Below, piece after piece: positions 39,576 to 50,600 of a stretch of DNA of 64,000 nucleotides; the first letter of the stretch is position 1; each line of letters begins with the position of its first letter. Location of the stretch: NCBI RefSeq assembly GCF_004354365.1, contig NZ_SJCY01000010.1, positions 1 to 64,000 on the forward strand, given 5' to 3'. The position numbers and the translations under genes were made by a program. The notes beneath the pieces are model-generated. The model saw nothing but the letters and a program-made list of their open reading frames with translations. It made no database searches and was not told where the DNA came from. This DNA comes from Pedobacter changchengzhani (GTDB taxonomy: Bacteria; Bacteroidota; Bacteroidia; Sphingobacteriales; Sphingobacteriaceae).

Positions 39576-40514
39576 ATGAAAGATGAAACGCCTTCTGTAT
39601 TTGTGCTAGGCAGCTTTGTAATGGGTTTTACAATAAAAACAAAATGTTTGCCAACCATTGGCGAAACCGTAATCGGTAGCAATTTTAACTTGGGTATTGG
39701 CGGGAAAGGTTTTAATCAAGCTATTGCCGCAAAAAGAGCAGGGGCCAATGTGAATATTTTAGTTTGTACGGGTAACGATGAGTTTGGAGAAATTGCGAAA
39801 AAAACCCTACTAAACGAAGGAATTTCTATTGATAATTTGATTGCACTCGAAAATGAAAGTTCTGGTTGTGGGTTTGTAACATTATTAACTTCTGGCGAAA
39901 ATACAATTTTGATAGATCCTGGAGCAAATTTAAAACTTGATGTTGCTAAAGTAGAAGCGGTTAAGGATGCAATAATTAAAAGCAAAATTTTAATGGCCCA
40001 ATTAGAAATCCCGATTAATTCGGTGACCTACGCTTTTGAAATTGCCAAAAAAAACAATCTTCTTACCATTTTAAATCCTGCTCCTGCACAAAAACTTCCA
40101 TTGGCGCTGTTAAAAAATATCGACATCTTAACGCCGAACGAGACCGAAGCAAAAATTATTCTTGGGCTCGACCCAGATGCTGATATTGCTATTGATTTGC
40201 TTGCAGAAAAACTTTTAAATACTGGCGTGAAAACCATTATCCTAACCCGTGGAAAACACGGCGCTTTAATTATTTCTAACAATGATAATAAAACAATTGC
40301 AGCACCTAAAATTGATGCAGTAGATTCTACAGGTGCAGGTGATTGCTTTAATGGCAATTTGGTTGCTGCGTTATTACAAGGTAAAACTGTAGAAGAAGCG
40401 GTAAATATTGCAGTGCTGGCCGGCGCTTATTGTGCACAATATTTGGGGGTATTTGATGGCTTACCATCGCAAAAACAATTAATAGAATTTAAAGAAACCG
40501 TACAATATACCTAA
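39576..40514 (+). CDS. PfkB-family sugar kinase, ribokinase-like
   Basis: The 312-residue kinase has the ribokinase substrate motif GGKGFNQAIAA near residue 46 and the ATP/anion-hole motif DSTGAGDCFNGNL near 250, with the catalytic Asp in GAGD. It would phosphorylate a free sugar, such as ribose or another aldose, from the aldolase reaction. Spacings of 9 and 8 nt to its neighbours show it is translated within the operon. Confidence 0.88.
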   Translation: MKDETPSVFVLGSFVMGFTIKTKCLPTIGETVIGSNFNLGIGGKGFNQAIAAKRAGANVNILVCTGNDEFGEIAKKTLLNEGISIDNLIALENESSGCGFVTLLTSGENTILIDPGANLKLDVAKVEAVKDAIIKSKILMAQLEIPINSVTYAFEIAKKNNLLTILNPAPAQKLPLALLKNIDILTPNETEAKIILGLDPDADIAIDLLAEKLLNTGVKTIILTRGKHGALIISNNDNKTIAAPKIDAVDSTGAGDCFNGNLVAALLQGKTVEEAVNIAVLAGAYCAQYLGVFDGLPSQKQLIEFKETVQYT

Positions 40515-40522
40515 TTAATAAT

Positions 40523-41179
40523 ATGAATATTTGGATAGCTGGAACAATAGAAGAGGTTAAAGAAGCTGCTGAAACTGGTTTGGTAACCGCTGTAATTACA
40601 AACCCAACCGTAATAGCAGATTGGACAAAAACTGGAAGAAGTTTAGAAGAGGTTAGTAAAGAAGTTATAGAATCTACTAAACTACCTTTATATGTACAAC
40701 TTAGAAGCGAAACTAAACTGCAGTTTTTAAAAGAAACAGAATATCTAAAAAAAATATCAGATGCTATAATTCCAAAAATACCTTCTACGCTTGAGGGACT
40801 AAGTGCAGCAAAAATATTAGAAGATAATGGTACAGAAACGCTTATCACAACAGTGGTTTCTATTAATCAAGCTTATGCGTGTGCTGCGGCAGGTGCAACA
40901 ACTATTTGTCCGTATTTAAACAGGTTGCAAGAAGCTGATGAAGATGCACTCGCCTTTATAAAAAATACAGCAGATATGTTTAAGAGAGTAGCTGCAAAAA
41001 CAAAAATTATGCCTGCAAGTGTAAGAACAACCTTAGATATAGAACAAGCACTTATTGCAGGAAGTGATGGGGTAATTATTTTTTATCCTCTTTTTAAAGA
41101 AATGTTCCATCACAAGGTTACTTCATCATCGTTAACGTCGTTTAATGAGGATTGGACTAAAATTCCTTATCATTTTTAA
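40523..41179 (+). CDS. FSA-type transaldolase/fructose-6-phosphate aldolase
   Basis: The 218-residue protein is the short transaldolase form. The Schiff-base Lys lies at position 85 (AIIPKIPSTLEGL), the same number as in E. coli FsaA, and VTAVITNPTV and TTICPYLNRLQEA match the family. It could cleave fructose-6-phosphate or a related ketose phosphate to dihydroxyacetone and an aldehyde. It ends the four-gene operon. It is not the long transaldolase of the pentose-phosphate pathway. Confidence 0.85.
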   Translation: MNIWIAGTIEEVKEAAETGLVTAVITNPTVIADWTKTGRSLEEVSKEVIESTKLPLYVQLRSETKLQFLKETEYLKKISDAIIPKIPSTLEGLSAAKILEDNGTETLITTVVSINQAYACAAAGATTICPYLNRLQEADEDALAFIKNTADMFKRVAAKTKIMPASVRTTLDIEQALIAGSDGVIIFYPLFKEMFHHKVTSSSLTSFNEDWTKIPYHF

Positions 41180-42244
41180 GTATGCAAGTTTAGTAACTTA
41201 CAAAATCGTCTTTTAATAACTGGCTTAGATTTAAACTCCTCCCATCTTAAGGCTAAAATATTTTAGATGTGAACTTTTGAGCCAACTATTTTTCCGAGTA
41301 ATTTGTTGGTCGTCAATTTTGGGTTGTTAATGTTGTTCTAAAAGAAGCCAAAATGGATGTATTTCACTTCGTGCTACATCCTTTTAAAGTGCAAACGCTT
41401 TTAAATATTTTGCCTAACGCCAGCAATATTTTCAATCAGGTTCATCTGTTAAAACCGAAGGCAACAATAAAACTCATAACCATCAGTTTTAGCCAAAAAT
41501 TAAATTTCATTTTAAAATGTGATCATTTTAAAATCGTTTGCCCTGCACTTTGTTAAATTAAAAGTGGTGAGTTGCAAGCGTCATGTTGTATTAACATCAA
41601 TAATCATTTTCTATTTTAGTTTAGCATATCTACAACGACTAATAAAATAAAACTATTATTTACCTATTTCTTAAAGTAGAAGAAAAAAAGTCCGCCGAAT
41701 TTTAAATACGATGGCAATCTTTTTTTATTTATCACAAAAAAGTTACTAAATGTATATATAAATAATTGATAGTCAAATTGTTAATCAGTTTTTAAGCTAC
41801 GTTATTTAACAAAATACGTGTTAATTTTTGCAATAAAGTATAATTTTAATGTTATAATAGGCGCAATTGCTAAATTTATCAAAGTCCTCCTATTCAGCTA
41901 AATAAGCTTGTATTGACTACCGTTTTTTTAACTTATGTTCAATATCCATTATTTTTTGTTAAGATAGTACTATCTTTTTGTATGTCTCTATTGTAATTTT
42001 GGTTAACCAAATATATAAAAGTGTTATCTAAATAACATTAATTATCAAAAAAGACTGAATCTTATGTTAGTGCAATACGATTTACCGGAAGGAAACTTTC
42101 GTGAGTACCCTTTAAAGATATAATCTAAACAGTAATCCAAATTAAATTAGCAAGCAAGTAAAAAAATTAGAGTGGCTAAACATTTTGCTAGGCAATTTGA
42201 AGCAATTAAAGAATGACTTAAACATTAATCAATCTAAAAAAATT
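41180..42244. other. Long AT-rich regulatory gap before the first susC
   Basis: About 1.06 kb carries no credible gene; a 67-codon frame at 41353-41556 has no family resemblance. A perfect palindrome and a -7 box lie near 41961-42001. Confidence 0.6.
41961..42001 (+). promoter_or_regulatory. 16-bp palindrome and -7 box before susC1
   Basis: AAGATAGTACTATCTT at 41961-41976 is a perfect palindrome, and TAATTTTG at 41994-42001 matches TAnnTTTG. The palindrome covers the expected -33 position, so it may be an activator or repressor site. No TTG is present at the standard spacing. Confidence 0.5.
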
Positions 42245-45200
42245 ATGCAGAATTTATTACTTATAAGTAAGAGTACAATATTTAGGATGTGGATCATGAG
42301 CCTCGTCTTATTTCTATTTTTTTCGCCAATGGCTCATGCACAAACCATCGTAAAGGGTAAGGTAACTTCCGCTGGCGATAACTTAGGCATTCCTGGGGTT
42401 ACCGTAAGTGTTAAAGGCACCACTAATGGGCCAGTAACAAGTACAAATGGCGACGGTAGTTATAGTATTAGCGTTCCTAATAATGGCACACTGGTGTTTA
42501 CTTACATTGGCTACGAAACTAAAACAATGGCCGTTGGTGGTAAAAGTACTATTAATGTGCAACTAGCGGCAGCAAACAACACGCTAAATGAAGTTAACGT
42601 TGTAGCGATAGGTTATGGTACGCAAAAACGGAAAGATGTTACTGGTTCTATCAGTTCTATCAGTGCTGATCAAATCGAAAAAACACCAGTTACTACTTTA
42701 GATCAGGCTATACAAGGGCGTGCAGCAGGTGTACAGGTAACCAATAACGATGCTTCTCCAGGTGGTTCGGTATCTATTCAAATTCGTGGGGTTGGCACAT
42801 TTAACAATAACGATCCTCTTTATGTTGTTGATGGATATCCAATTAATGGAGGTTTAGGTTCAATAAACCAAAATGATATCGCTTCAATTGATATATTAAA
42901 AGATGCTTCCGCTACCGCAATTTATGGTAACAGAGCTTCAAACGGGGTTGTAATTGTTACCACCAAGCGCGGTCGCAAAGGTGGTGTTCAGGTAAATCTT
43001 GATGCACTTGGCGCAATCCAAACCGAACCTAGAAAGTACGATGTTTTAAATGCGCAACAATTTGCAACATTAGCAAATGCTTACGCAACATCTGAGTCTT
43101 TCAATACATTACCAGAGTGGAGTAACCCAGCTGCTTTAAGAAATATAAATTGGCAGGATGAAGTTTACAAAACTGGTTACAAGCAAAACTATAATTTAGG
43201 CATCCGCGGTGGAGATGAAAAAACGCAAGCAGCTTTTTCTGCTGGTTATTTAGATCAAAAAGGGATTACGCTTGGTTCGGGATATACCAGGTATAATCTT
43301 GGGCTTAACTTAGATTACCAAGCAATTAGTTGGTTAAAATCTTCTACAAGTTTAAAATTTACCCGTACAAACAACCAAGTTAGTTTTGGTACTGGTGGCC
43401 AAGGTGGAGGACTGGGAATTTCAAATTTAAATAAACTGGTGCCTACCATCACGGGAAATCCATTAACTGATCAGGTTAAAGATGCCAACGGTAATTACGG
43501 TTTTTTCACGCCTAGCAGTCAATATGTAGGTTACTTTAACAACCCAGTATATGCAATAGAAACCCAAGATCAAAAAAACACAGTCAACTACTTTCTTAGT
43601 AACACTTCGTTAGAGGCTACGCTTTTAAAGGGATTAAGATTAAAAACAAATCTAGGTATAAACACTACAGATTATTCAGGCTATTATTTTTCGCCTTCTG
43701 ATAAGAGACGTGTGGGCTTAGGTGGTGGAGCTGTTCAATCATTCTATTCACAAACATCTAACAGTTCATTTGATTATGTTTGGGAAAATACAGTTGCTTA
43801 CACTAAAGATTTTGGTAAAAGCAATGTAGATTTCGTAGGTGGTGTATCTTGGCAGAAGAATGTGTTTAGTCAAATTGGCGGTCAGGGTAACGGTTCGCAG
43901 AGTGATCAATTAAGAACACTTGAATCAATTACTACACTTACAAATGTTTATGGTAACACAACACCTACTGCGCTTACCTCACAATTTGCTCGATTAAATT
44001 ATAAGTATGATGATAAGTATATATTAACCGCTACGGTTAGACATGATGGTTCATCTAAATTTGCCGAGGGTCATCAATATGGTACATTCCCATCTGTATC
44101 TGCAGCGTGGAAATTGAAGAATGAAAGCTTTTTAAAAGATAATAAAGTTATCTACGATTTGAAATTAAGAGCAGGATATGGAGAGGTGGGTAATCAAAAT
44201 AGCATTAGCCCTTTTCAATATTTACCTCAATATACAACTGGTGGTGCTGCTTCGTCTGCAAATAACTTAGGCTACCCATTTGCAAAAGTTTACCAACCGG
44301 GTTTAACATTGGCAGCTTTACCTAATCCCGATCTTCAATGGGAAACTTCAAAACAAACCAACATTGGTTTAGATGCTGCTTTTCTTGAGGGTAGATTAAA
44401 TGTAACGGTTGATTATTATGATAAAACTTCTAGTAAATTTTTGTTAGCCATACCTGTACCATCACAAACTGGTTTCACTACGGCTGCACGAAATGTAGGA
44501 AGTATAAGCAATAAAGGTTTAGAACTTAACATTAGTTTTAACGAATCGAAAAAAGATTTCAAATACAACGTATCGTTAAATTTAGCCACGGTAAATAATA
44601 AAATCGTTAGTTTGGCTGATGGTTTGACCTCTATTTCTAACTTTGGCTCGTTAAATTTACCAACAATTGGTAGTAATCCATGGAATACCTTTACACGTTC
44701 TACCATTGGAGGTTCTGTTGGAGAGTTTTACGGATTTAAAACAAGTGGAATTTTCCAAAATCAAGCAGAAATAGATGCAGCGAACGCTAGCGCAACTGCT
44801 AAAAATGGTGGTGTGCTAACTTATTATCAAACATCAGGTACTAAACCAGGCGATAGAAAATATCAAGATGTAAATGGCGATGGGCATGTTGGTGATAATG
44901 ACCGCGTATCGTTAGGTAGTCCAATTCCTAAATTTTATGGTGGTTTTAATTTCGATGCTTCTTTTAAGAACTTCGATTTTAATATGTTTTGGTATGCTTC
45001 TGTTGGAAATAAAATTTTCAACTACTCAGAAAGAACACTTGAAACCTTCGGCGACACACAGGGCGGTATAGGAATTCAAAACATAGGCACAGAATATTAT
45101 CAAAACGCTTGGACACCAACAAATCCATCTAACCGTTATGCAAGAATTGCTAAAGCTGATCCAAATGGAAATACCCGTCCTTCTGATCTTTTTGTAGAAG

Positions 45201-45463
45201 ATGGTAGTTTCTTGAAACTTAAAAATGTTCAAATTGGTTACACTTTGCCATCTTTACTTACAAAGAACTTAAATATCTCGAAAGTAAGATTCTTTGTAAG
45301 CGGTCAGAACTTAATCACAATAACAAAATACTCTGGTCTTGATCCGGAAATTGGTCAACCAAACGATTCAAGCGCAGGTAGAAGTGTAACCGCTTCGGGT
45401 ATTGATATTGGTACTTACCCAAGTTCTAGATATTACACTTTAGGTTTAAATGTAACGTTTTAA
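42245..45463 (+). CDS. SusC/RagA TonB-dependent outer-membrane transporter (pair 1)
   Basis: The 1072-residue transporter has a signal peptide ending AHAQ, a carboxypeptidase-like domain (about 35-115), the SusC linker LNEVNVVAIGYGTQKR, a plug with the RagA signature (PLYVVDGYPI, IYGNRASNGVVIVTTKRG) and a C-terminal 22-strand barrel. There is no STN domain, so it probably does not signal to an anti-sigma factor. The ATG at 42245 is used; an upstream TTG at 42185 is not credible. It forms a pair with the SusD gene 17 nt downstream. Confidence 0.95.
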   Translation: MQNLLLISKSTIFRMWIMSLVLFLFFSPMAHAQTIVKGKVTSAGDNLGIPGVTVSVKGTTNGPVTSTNGDGSYSISVPNNGTLVFTYIGYETKTMAVGGKSTINVQLAAANNTLNEVNVVAIGYGTQKRKDVTGSISSISADQIEKTPVTTLDQAIQGRAAGVQVTNNDASPGGSVSIQIRGVGTFNNNDPLYVVDGYPINGGLGSINQNDIASIDILKDASATAIYGNRASNGVVIVTTKRGRKGGVQVNLDALGAIQTEPRKYDVLNAQQFATLANAYATSESFNTLPEWSNPAALRNINWQDEVYKTGYKQNYNLGIRGGDEKTQAAFSAGYLDQKGITLGSGYTRYNLGLNLDYQAISWLKSSTSLKFTRTNNQVSFGTGGQGGGLGISNLNKLVPTITGNPLTDQVKDANGNYGFFTPSSQYVGYFNNPVYAIETQDQKNTVNYFLSNTSLEATLLKGLRLKTNLGINTTDYSGYYFSPSDKRRVGLGGGAVQSFYSQTSNSSFDYVWENTVAYTKDFGKSNVDFVGGVSWQKNVFSQIGGQGNGSQSDQLRTLESITTLTNVYGNTTPTALTSQFARLNYKYDDKYILTATVRHDGSSKFAEGHQYGTFPSVSAAWKLKNESFLKDNKVIYDLKLRAGYGEVGNQNSISPFQYLPQYTTGGAASSANNLGYPFAKVYQPGLTLAALPNPDLQWETSKQTNIGLDAAFLEGRLNVTVDYYDKTSSKFLLAIPVPSQTGFTTAARNVGSISNKGLELNISFNESKKDFKYNVSLNLATVNNKIVSLADGLTSISNFGSLNLPTIGSNPWNTFTRSTIGGSVGEFYGFKTSGIFQNQAEIDAANASATAKNGGVLTYYQTSGTKPGDRKYQDVNGDGHVGDNDRVSLGSPIPKFYGGFNFDASFKNFDFNMFWYASVGNKIFNYSERTLETFGDTQGGIGIQNIGTEYYQNAWTPTNPSNRYARIAKADPNGNTRPSDLFVEDGSFLKLKNVQIGYTLPSLLTKNLNISKVRFFVSGQNLITITKYSGLDPEIGQPNDSSAGRSVTASGIDIGTYPSSRYYTLGLNVTF

Positions 45464-45479
45464 TACAAATAGGAAAGTT

Positions 45480-47087
45480 ATGAAAATTCAAAAACAAATA
45501 ATAGCATTGGCACTGGGAACCGCGATGTTGCTGCCACTTAGCTGTAAAAAAGGCTTCCTTGATTTAAAGGATACAAAAACTGCATCAAGCGATGCTTTGT
45601 TTAAAACGCCAAGTGATGGTATCCAATTGGTGAATGCTATTTATGATACGTTTGATAACGTGGACTTTATGAAAAAAGCCATGTGGTACCAAGCTAATTT
45701 CTTGACCCAAGATTTTAAAAATTATGGGGGGGATGTTTTTTTTACCACTTATGAAGTGCCAACTAGTTTTGATCCATTAAATACCTTTTGGGTCCGTTCA
45801 TATCAAGGTATTGCACGTGCAAATGCTGCATTCCCAATCATTGCAAAAATGAAAGCAGATGGCGTACTAACTCCTGCTCTTGCTGATAGACTTACTGGTG
45901 AAGCTTATTTTTTACGCGGTGTGTTTTATTACTACATGGCTTGTGAATTTGGTGGTGTACCTTTGGAATTAAAAACAGTAACTGGTAGTGGTCGTAATCC
46001 TCGTGCTACACAAGATGAAGTTTTTGCTTCTGTGGCTTCTGATATGAGCACTGCAGCTGGCCTTTTAACTTGGAAAGAAGACCTACCTGCAACAGAAATT
46101 GGTCGTGCCACAAAAGGTGCGGCGTATGCTTATGCTGGATCAGCACTAATGTGGTTAAAAAAATATGGTGATGCTTTAACAAGTTTCAAAATGGTGGATA
46201 CTCATTACCAGTTAATGGAAAACTATTTAGATATTCACGAATACAATAAACAAAATAACAAAGAATCGATATTCGAAGTTCAGTTTAAAGTGCCAGATGG
46301 TGGCGATCAGTCATGGGGTCACTCAAACGATTCGAATTGGTTAGGATCTTTTGGTATTCCTGAAGAAATATCGCAAACAGGTTATGATTATGCAGATCCA
46401 ATTTACTTTAACTCTTTCGAAACAGGCGATAGCCGTAGAAGAGCGACTGTAATTGGCCCAGGTGAAACACATCCAAGTCCTAACATTCAAATATCAAGCT
46501 ACCAACAAGTTATTAATGGTTTTGCTAAAGGCGATCCAAAATATATTGGTGATGATAATAAAATCATAAACACTTGTGGTACAGTTTCTAAACCATGGAA
46601 AGGTGGAGATAAATTACGTTCTGGTTATTATGAAGTTAAATATTGGAGAGATCCGGCTTTGTCAGGCTATTCATCTACCGCAGCAGGTAAACAAAATATC
46701 TTTGGTGATCAAAATGCAATTTTCTTACGTTACGGCGAAGTCTTACTTTCTGAAGCAGAGTGTAAATTCCGCATGAATGATGAGCAGGGTGCATTAGACT
46801 TAGTGAAATTGGTTCGTAACCGTGCTTGGGGTAAATTAGCAGGTTCTAACGCTGTTGTACCTGCACCGCCTGCAGCAGGAAATACTTTATATGTAATCCT
46901 TGATGAGTATAGACACGAATTGGGTGGCGAATTTTCTGTTTGGTTTAACTTAAGAAGATCTGGTGAGCACATTAAATATGTAAAACAAAAATACAATGTT
47001 AATGTACCAGCAGGTAAAGATTTAATGCCAATACCTCAATTGGTTATTGCTACTAATGAAACTATAAAACAAAATCCTGGATATTAA
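45480..47087 (+). CDS. SusD-family glycan-binding lipoprotein (pair 1)
   Basis: The 535-residue lipoprotein has a lipobox (MLLPLSCKKG) and the SusD helical repeats, ending with the typical RHELGGEFSVWFNLRRSGEH and LMPIPQ...NPGY segment. It caps the SusC barrel and binds oligosaccharide at the cell surface. A strong terminator follows, so pair 1 is its own unit. Confidence 0.94.
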   Translation: MKIQKQIIALALGTAMLLPLSCKKGFLDLKDTKTASSDALFKTPSDGIQLVNAIYDTFDNVDFMKKAMWYQANFLTQDFKNYGGDVFFTTYEVPTSFDPLNTFWVRSYQGIARANAAFPIIAKMKADGVLTPALADRLTGEAYFLRGVFYYYMACEFGGVPLELKTVTGSGRNPRATQDEVFASVASDMSTAAGLLTWKEDLPATEIGRATKGAAYAYAGSALMWLKKYGDALTSFKMVDTHYQLMENYLDIHEYNKQNNKESIFEVQFKVPDGGDQSWGHSNDSNWLGSFGIPEEISQTGYDYADPIYFNSFETGDSRRRATVIGPGETHPSPNIQISSYQQVINGFAKGDPKYIGDDNKIINTCGTVSKPWKGGDKLRSGYYEVKYWRDPALSGYSSTAAGKQNIFGDQNAIFLRYGEVLLSEAECKFRMNDEQGALDLVKLVRNRAWGKLAGSNAVVPAPPAAGNTLYVILDEYRHELGGEFSVWFNLRRSGEHIKYVKQKYNVNVPAGKDLMPIPQLVIATNETIKQNPGY

Positions 47088-47105
47088 TATTTAGTTTTTT
47101 AATCG

Positions 47106-47149
47106 AAAAGACCGTTTCATAAAATTTATGAAACGGTCTTTTTTTTTGC
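47106..47149 (+). terminator. Strong terminator after susD1
   Basis: AAAAGACCGTTTCATAAA and its inverted copy form a long stem followed by nine T. Confidence 0.9.
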
Positions 47150-47402
47150 TTATTTCCCGTTGGATAATTAAATTAAACATGCTAAACACCGCACACTCGC
47201 TAATTCAAAGTGAACATTTTTGTTTCATAGGCAGCATTTAGCTTATTACTTAAGAAGTAATCAATAGAATACGAAACGGTTAAAACGAAGCGATTGTTTA
47301 CTTTTTAACTGTGCAACACAAATGGATAACAAACTTTTAGCGCTTCTTTCTGATAAATTTTTGAACATTAACCTCCTAAATCATTAAAATTTTTTATGAT
47401 AA

Positions 47403-47422
47403 TATCCTATAAAAATAGGATA
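47403..47422 (+). promoter_or_regulatory. 8-bp inverted repeat before susC2
   Basis: TATCCTAT-AAAA-ATAGGATA lies about 200 nt before susC2. It could be an operator. No clear -7 box was found nearby. The rest of 47150-47620 shows no gene. Confidence 0.4.
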
Positions 47423-47620
47423 GTAATTTACATGAAACACTTTCATTATTCTGTGATATTTGATTTAACTAATACGGGTGGTAACCAACCTGAAGACGAA
47501 ACCTAAAATCAAACTAAATGACAATCGAACCTTTCCTTAAAAGATTACAATCGTTCTAGGGTAGTATAAAATTACCAATCCACAAAGAATTAAATATTAG
47601 CTAACCAATAATTAAACCGT

Positions 47621-50600
47621 ATGAAACTTAATTTTACATTTAGTTTTTTATTACTTTTTTGCTTTTTTTGTAACGCCGCTTTCTCTCAAACCACGATAGT
47701 TAAAGGTGTAGTTAAGCAGGGTAATTCTGGCGATCCATTGCCTGGAGCCAGTATAAAAATACCAGGGACATCAATAGGTGCAATTACAGATAATGATGGA
47801 AAATTTACAATTAAAGTAAATTCTTTAAATGATGTGTTAAGAGTATCTTATATTAGTTTTATAAGTAAGGATGTTACTTTAAATGGTAAAACCGAAATTA
47901 CAATAGCCTTAGAGCCCGATAATTCTAACCTCGATGAAGTTGTAGTAATTGGTTATGGAACCCAAAAGAAAGAAACTTTAGTAGGTGCCATCAATACTAT
48001 TTCTACTAAAGAATTAGTGCAGAGTCCTGTAGCAAATATTAGCAACTCGCTTGCTGGCAGATTGCCAGGACTTACTGCAGTACAACGATCTGGAGAGCCT
48101 GGTCAAGATGCTTCATCACTAAAAATTCGAGGAATTGGAACACTTTCTTCTGGCGCAGCTTCTGATCCGTTAATTATGATTGATGGTGTGCCCCGCGAAA
48201 TTGGCAATGGTGGCCAAGGTGCATTAAATAATTTAGATCCAAATGAGATAGAATCTATCACCGTTTTAAAGGATGCATCTGCAACGGCAGTTTTCGGTGT
48301 TAGGGGTGCGAATGGGGTAATATTGGTCACAACCAAATCTGGTAAATTGGGCAAACCATCCGTTAGTTTCTCTACTAACATCGCTGTACAAAATCCAACA
48401 TCTATTGCTAAATTTTTAAATGCTGGCGATTATGCATTTTTAAAGAATGAAGGAAGTAGAAATGACAATCAACCCGAATTATTTTCAGATGCAGTAATCC
48501 AAAAATTTAGAGATCAATCAGACCCGATTGCTTATCCAAATTCTGAGTGGTTGAGTAAATTTATTAAAAGTGCGGCACCGCAACAACAGTATAACCTCAA
48601 TATATCTGGCGGTGTAAACAATGTAAAATATTTCGTTTCCGCTGGCTATTTCAACCAAGAAGGTATATACGATACCGATGGTATTGATTTTGGTTTTAAA
48701 GCAAATCCATCAACAAAAAGATATAATTTTAGATCTAATTTCGATATTAACCTAACCAAAATGCTAACAGCAACTTTACGGTTAGGAACTCAAAATATAT
48801 CGAATAATTACCCTGGTCAAAGTTCTCAATCTGTATTTTTTAATATATTAAACGTTTATCCTTTTACTAGCCCTGGCCTTGTAGATGGGAAGTTAGTTAA
48901 TGCTTATGTAAATGATCCACTTGGGTCTTTAGGTTGGCCTTCTAGAGGATATTCGCCGTACAGTGATATCGCATCAAGTGGTTTTACAGAAAACACCAAC
49001 AACAATTTAAATATGAACTTGGAGTTGAAACATCAACTAGATTTTGTTACTAAGGGATTATCTATTAGAGGCTTAGTTGCATTCGACAATACATTTTCTC
49101 GGTCTGTTAGTAGGGGGAGAGCAATTGATACCTATACCGTAAACCCTGATTTTAAAGGTGGTGGTGATTATTTTAAGAATTCAGATTTGGGTAACTTCTC
49201 TTTTTCGCAAGGATATGGGAAATTTAGAAGAAATTATTATGAAACCTCATTAAATTATGCACGCAGTTTTGGTGGACATAATGTAACTGCCTTAGCGCTA
49301 TATCAACAAGAAACGCGCTGGGATCCTACTTTTCAATTCAGCGTTCCAAGAAATAACTTGGGTATGGTTGGGCGCATAACCTACGATTATAAAGCTAAAT
49401 ACCTTTTTGATTTTAGCATGGGTTACAATGGATCAGAGAATTTTCCGGAGACGAAGAGATATGGTTTTTTCCCAGCATTCGGCGTAGGTTGGGTAGTAAC
49501 TGAAGAAAAATTTATACCTAAAAATAATATTCTGAGTAGATTGAAATTACGCGGTTCGTATGGTGAAGTTGGAAATGATAAAATTGGTGGAGACCGTTTT
49601 CTATACTTACCATCGGTATTCAGTTTTGGTGGTGGCTCAACACGGGGTTATAGTTTTGGTACAACTGGTATAGATAGAAATTTATATGGTGGTTCTCAAG
49701 AAGATAAATTAGGAAATCCTAATGTAACTTGGGAAAGAGCCGTTAAATCAAACATTGGAATAGATTTATCGATGTTTAAAAGCAGATTAACCATTACAGC
49801 CGACTATTTTAGAGAAGATAGAAACAATATTTTGGTAAACCTTGGAACTGTGCCTGCTTTGGTTGCTGCTAACCTACCTGCGGCGAATATCGGTAAAGTA
49901 AAAAATCGTGGTTTTGAGTTAGAAATGAACTGGCGCACAACTAAAGGAGATTTTACGTATTCAATAGGCGGAAATATGGCTTTTTCTAGAAATAAAATTT
50001 TATTTGCTGATGAGCCAACGCCTTTATATCCTTGGATGGCAAGTACAGGATTTTCCGTAGGCCAATTGAAGACTTTTAGAAACGCTGGTTTTTACAATAA
50101 TTATAATGAAACACTAAACAGACCTTATAATACATTTTATGGAAATCTTATCCAACCAGGTGATTTAAAGTATGTTGATATAGATGGAGATGGAAAAATT
50201 GACCAAAATGATCAAGTTCCGTCTGGATACAGCACCTTTCCTGAAATTACTTTCGGTATGCCTTTAAGTTTCTCTTACAAAAACTTCGACTTATCGGTAC
50301 TACTTCAAGGATCAACCAATATTGCTACCTACTACGATGGCGTTTTTGGAGTTGCATTTGGAAATATTTTTACTGCAACTATAGCTAGGCATTTAAATAG
50401 ATGGACACCAGAGCGATTTGCCAATGGAGAGCTTATAAATGAACCAAGACTTAGTGGAAATGGAACATCCTCGCCCAACATCCAGCGTTCTGATTTTTTT
50501 ATGCACAATGGTTCGTACATCAGGTTAAAAAATGTAGAAATAGGGTTTAGAATTCCAAAATCGGTTTACCAAAAAATTGGTGTTAATAGCATACGTGTTT

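Noticed and set aside
41353-41556. 67-residue protein in the gap before susC1
   Set aside because: No family resemblance, no good promoter or ribosome site, and the region is otherwise AT-rich regulatory DNA.
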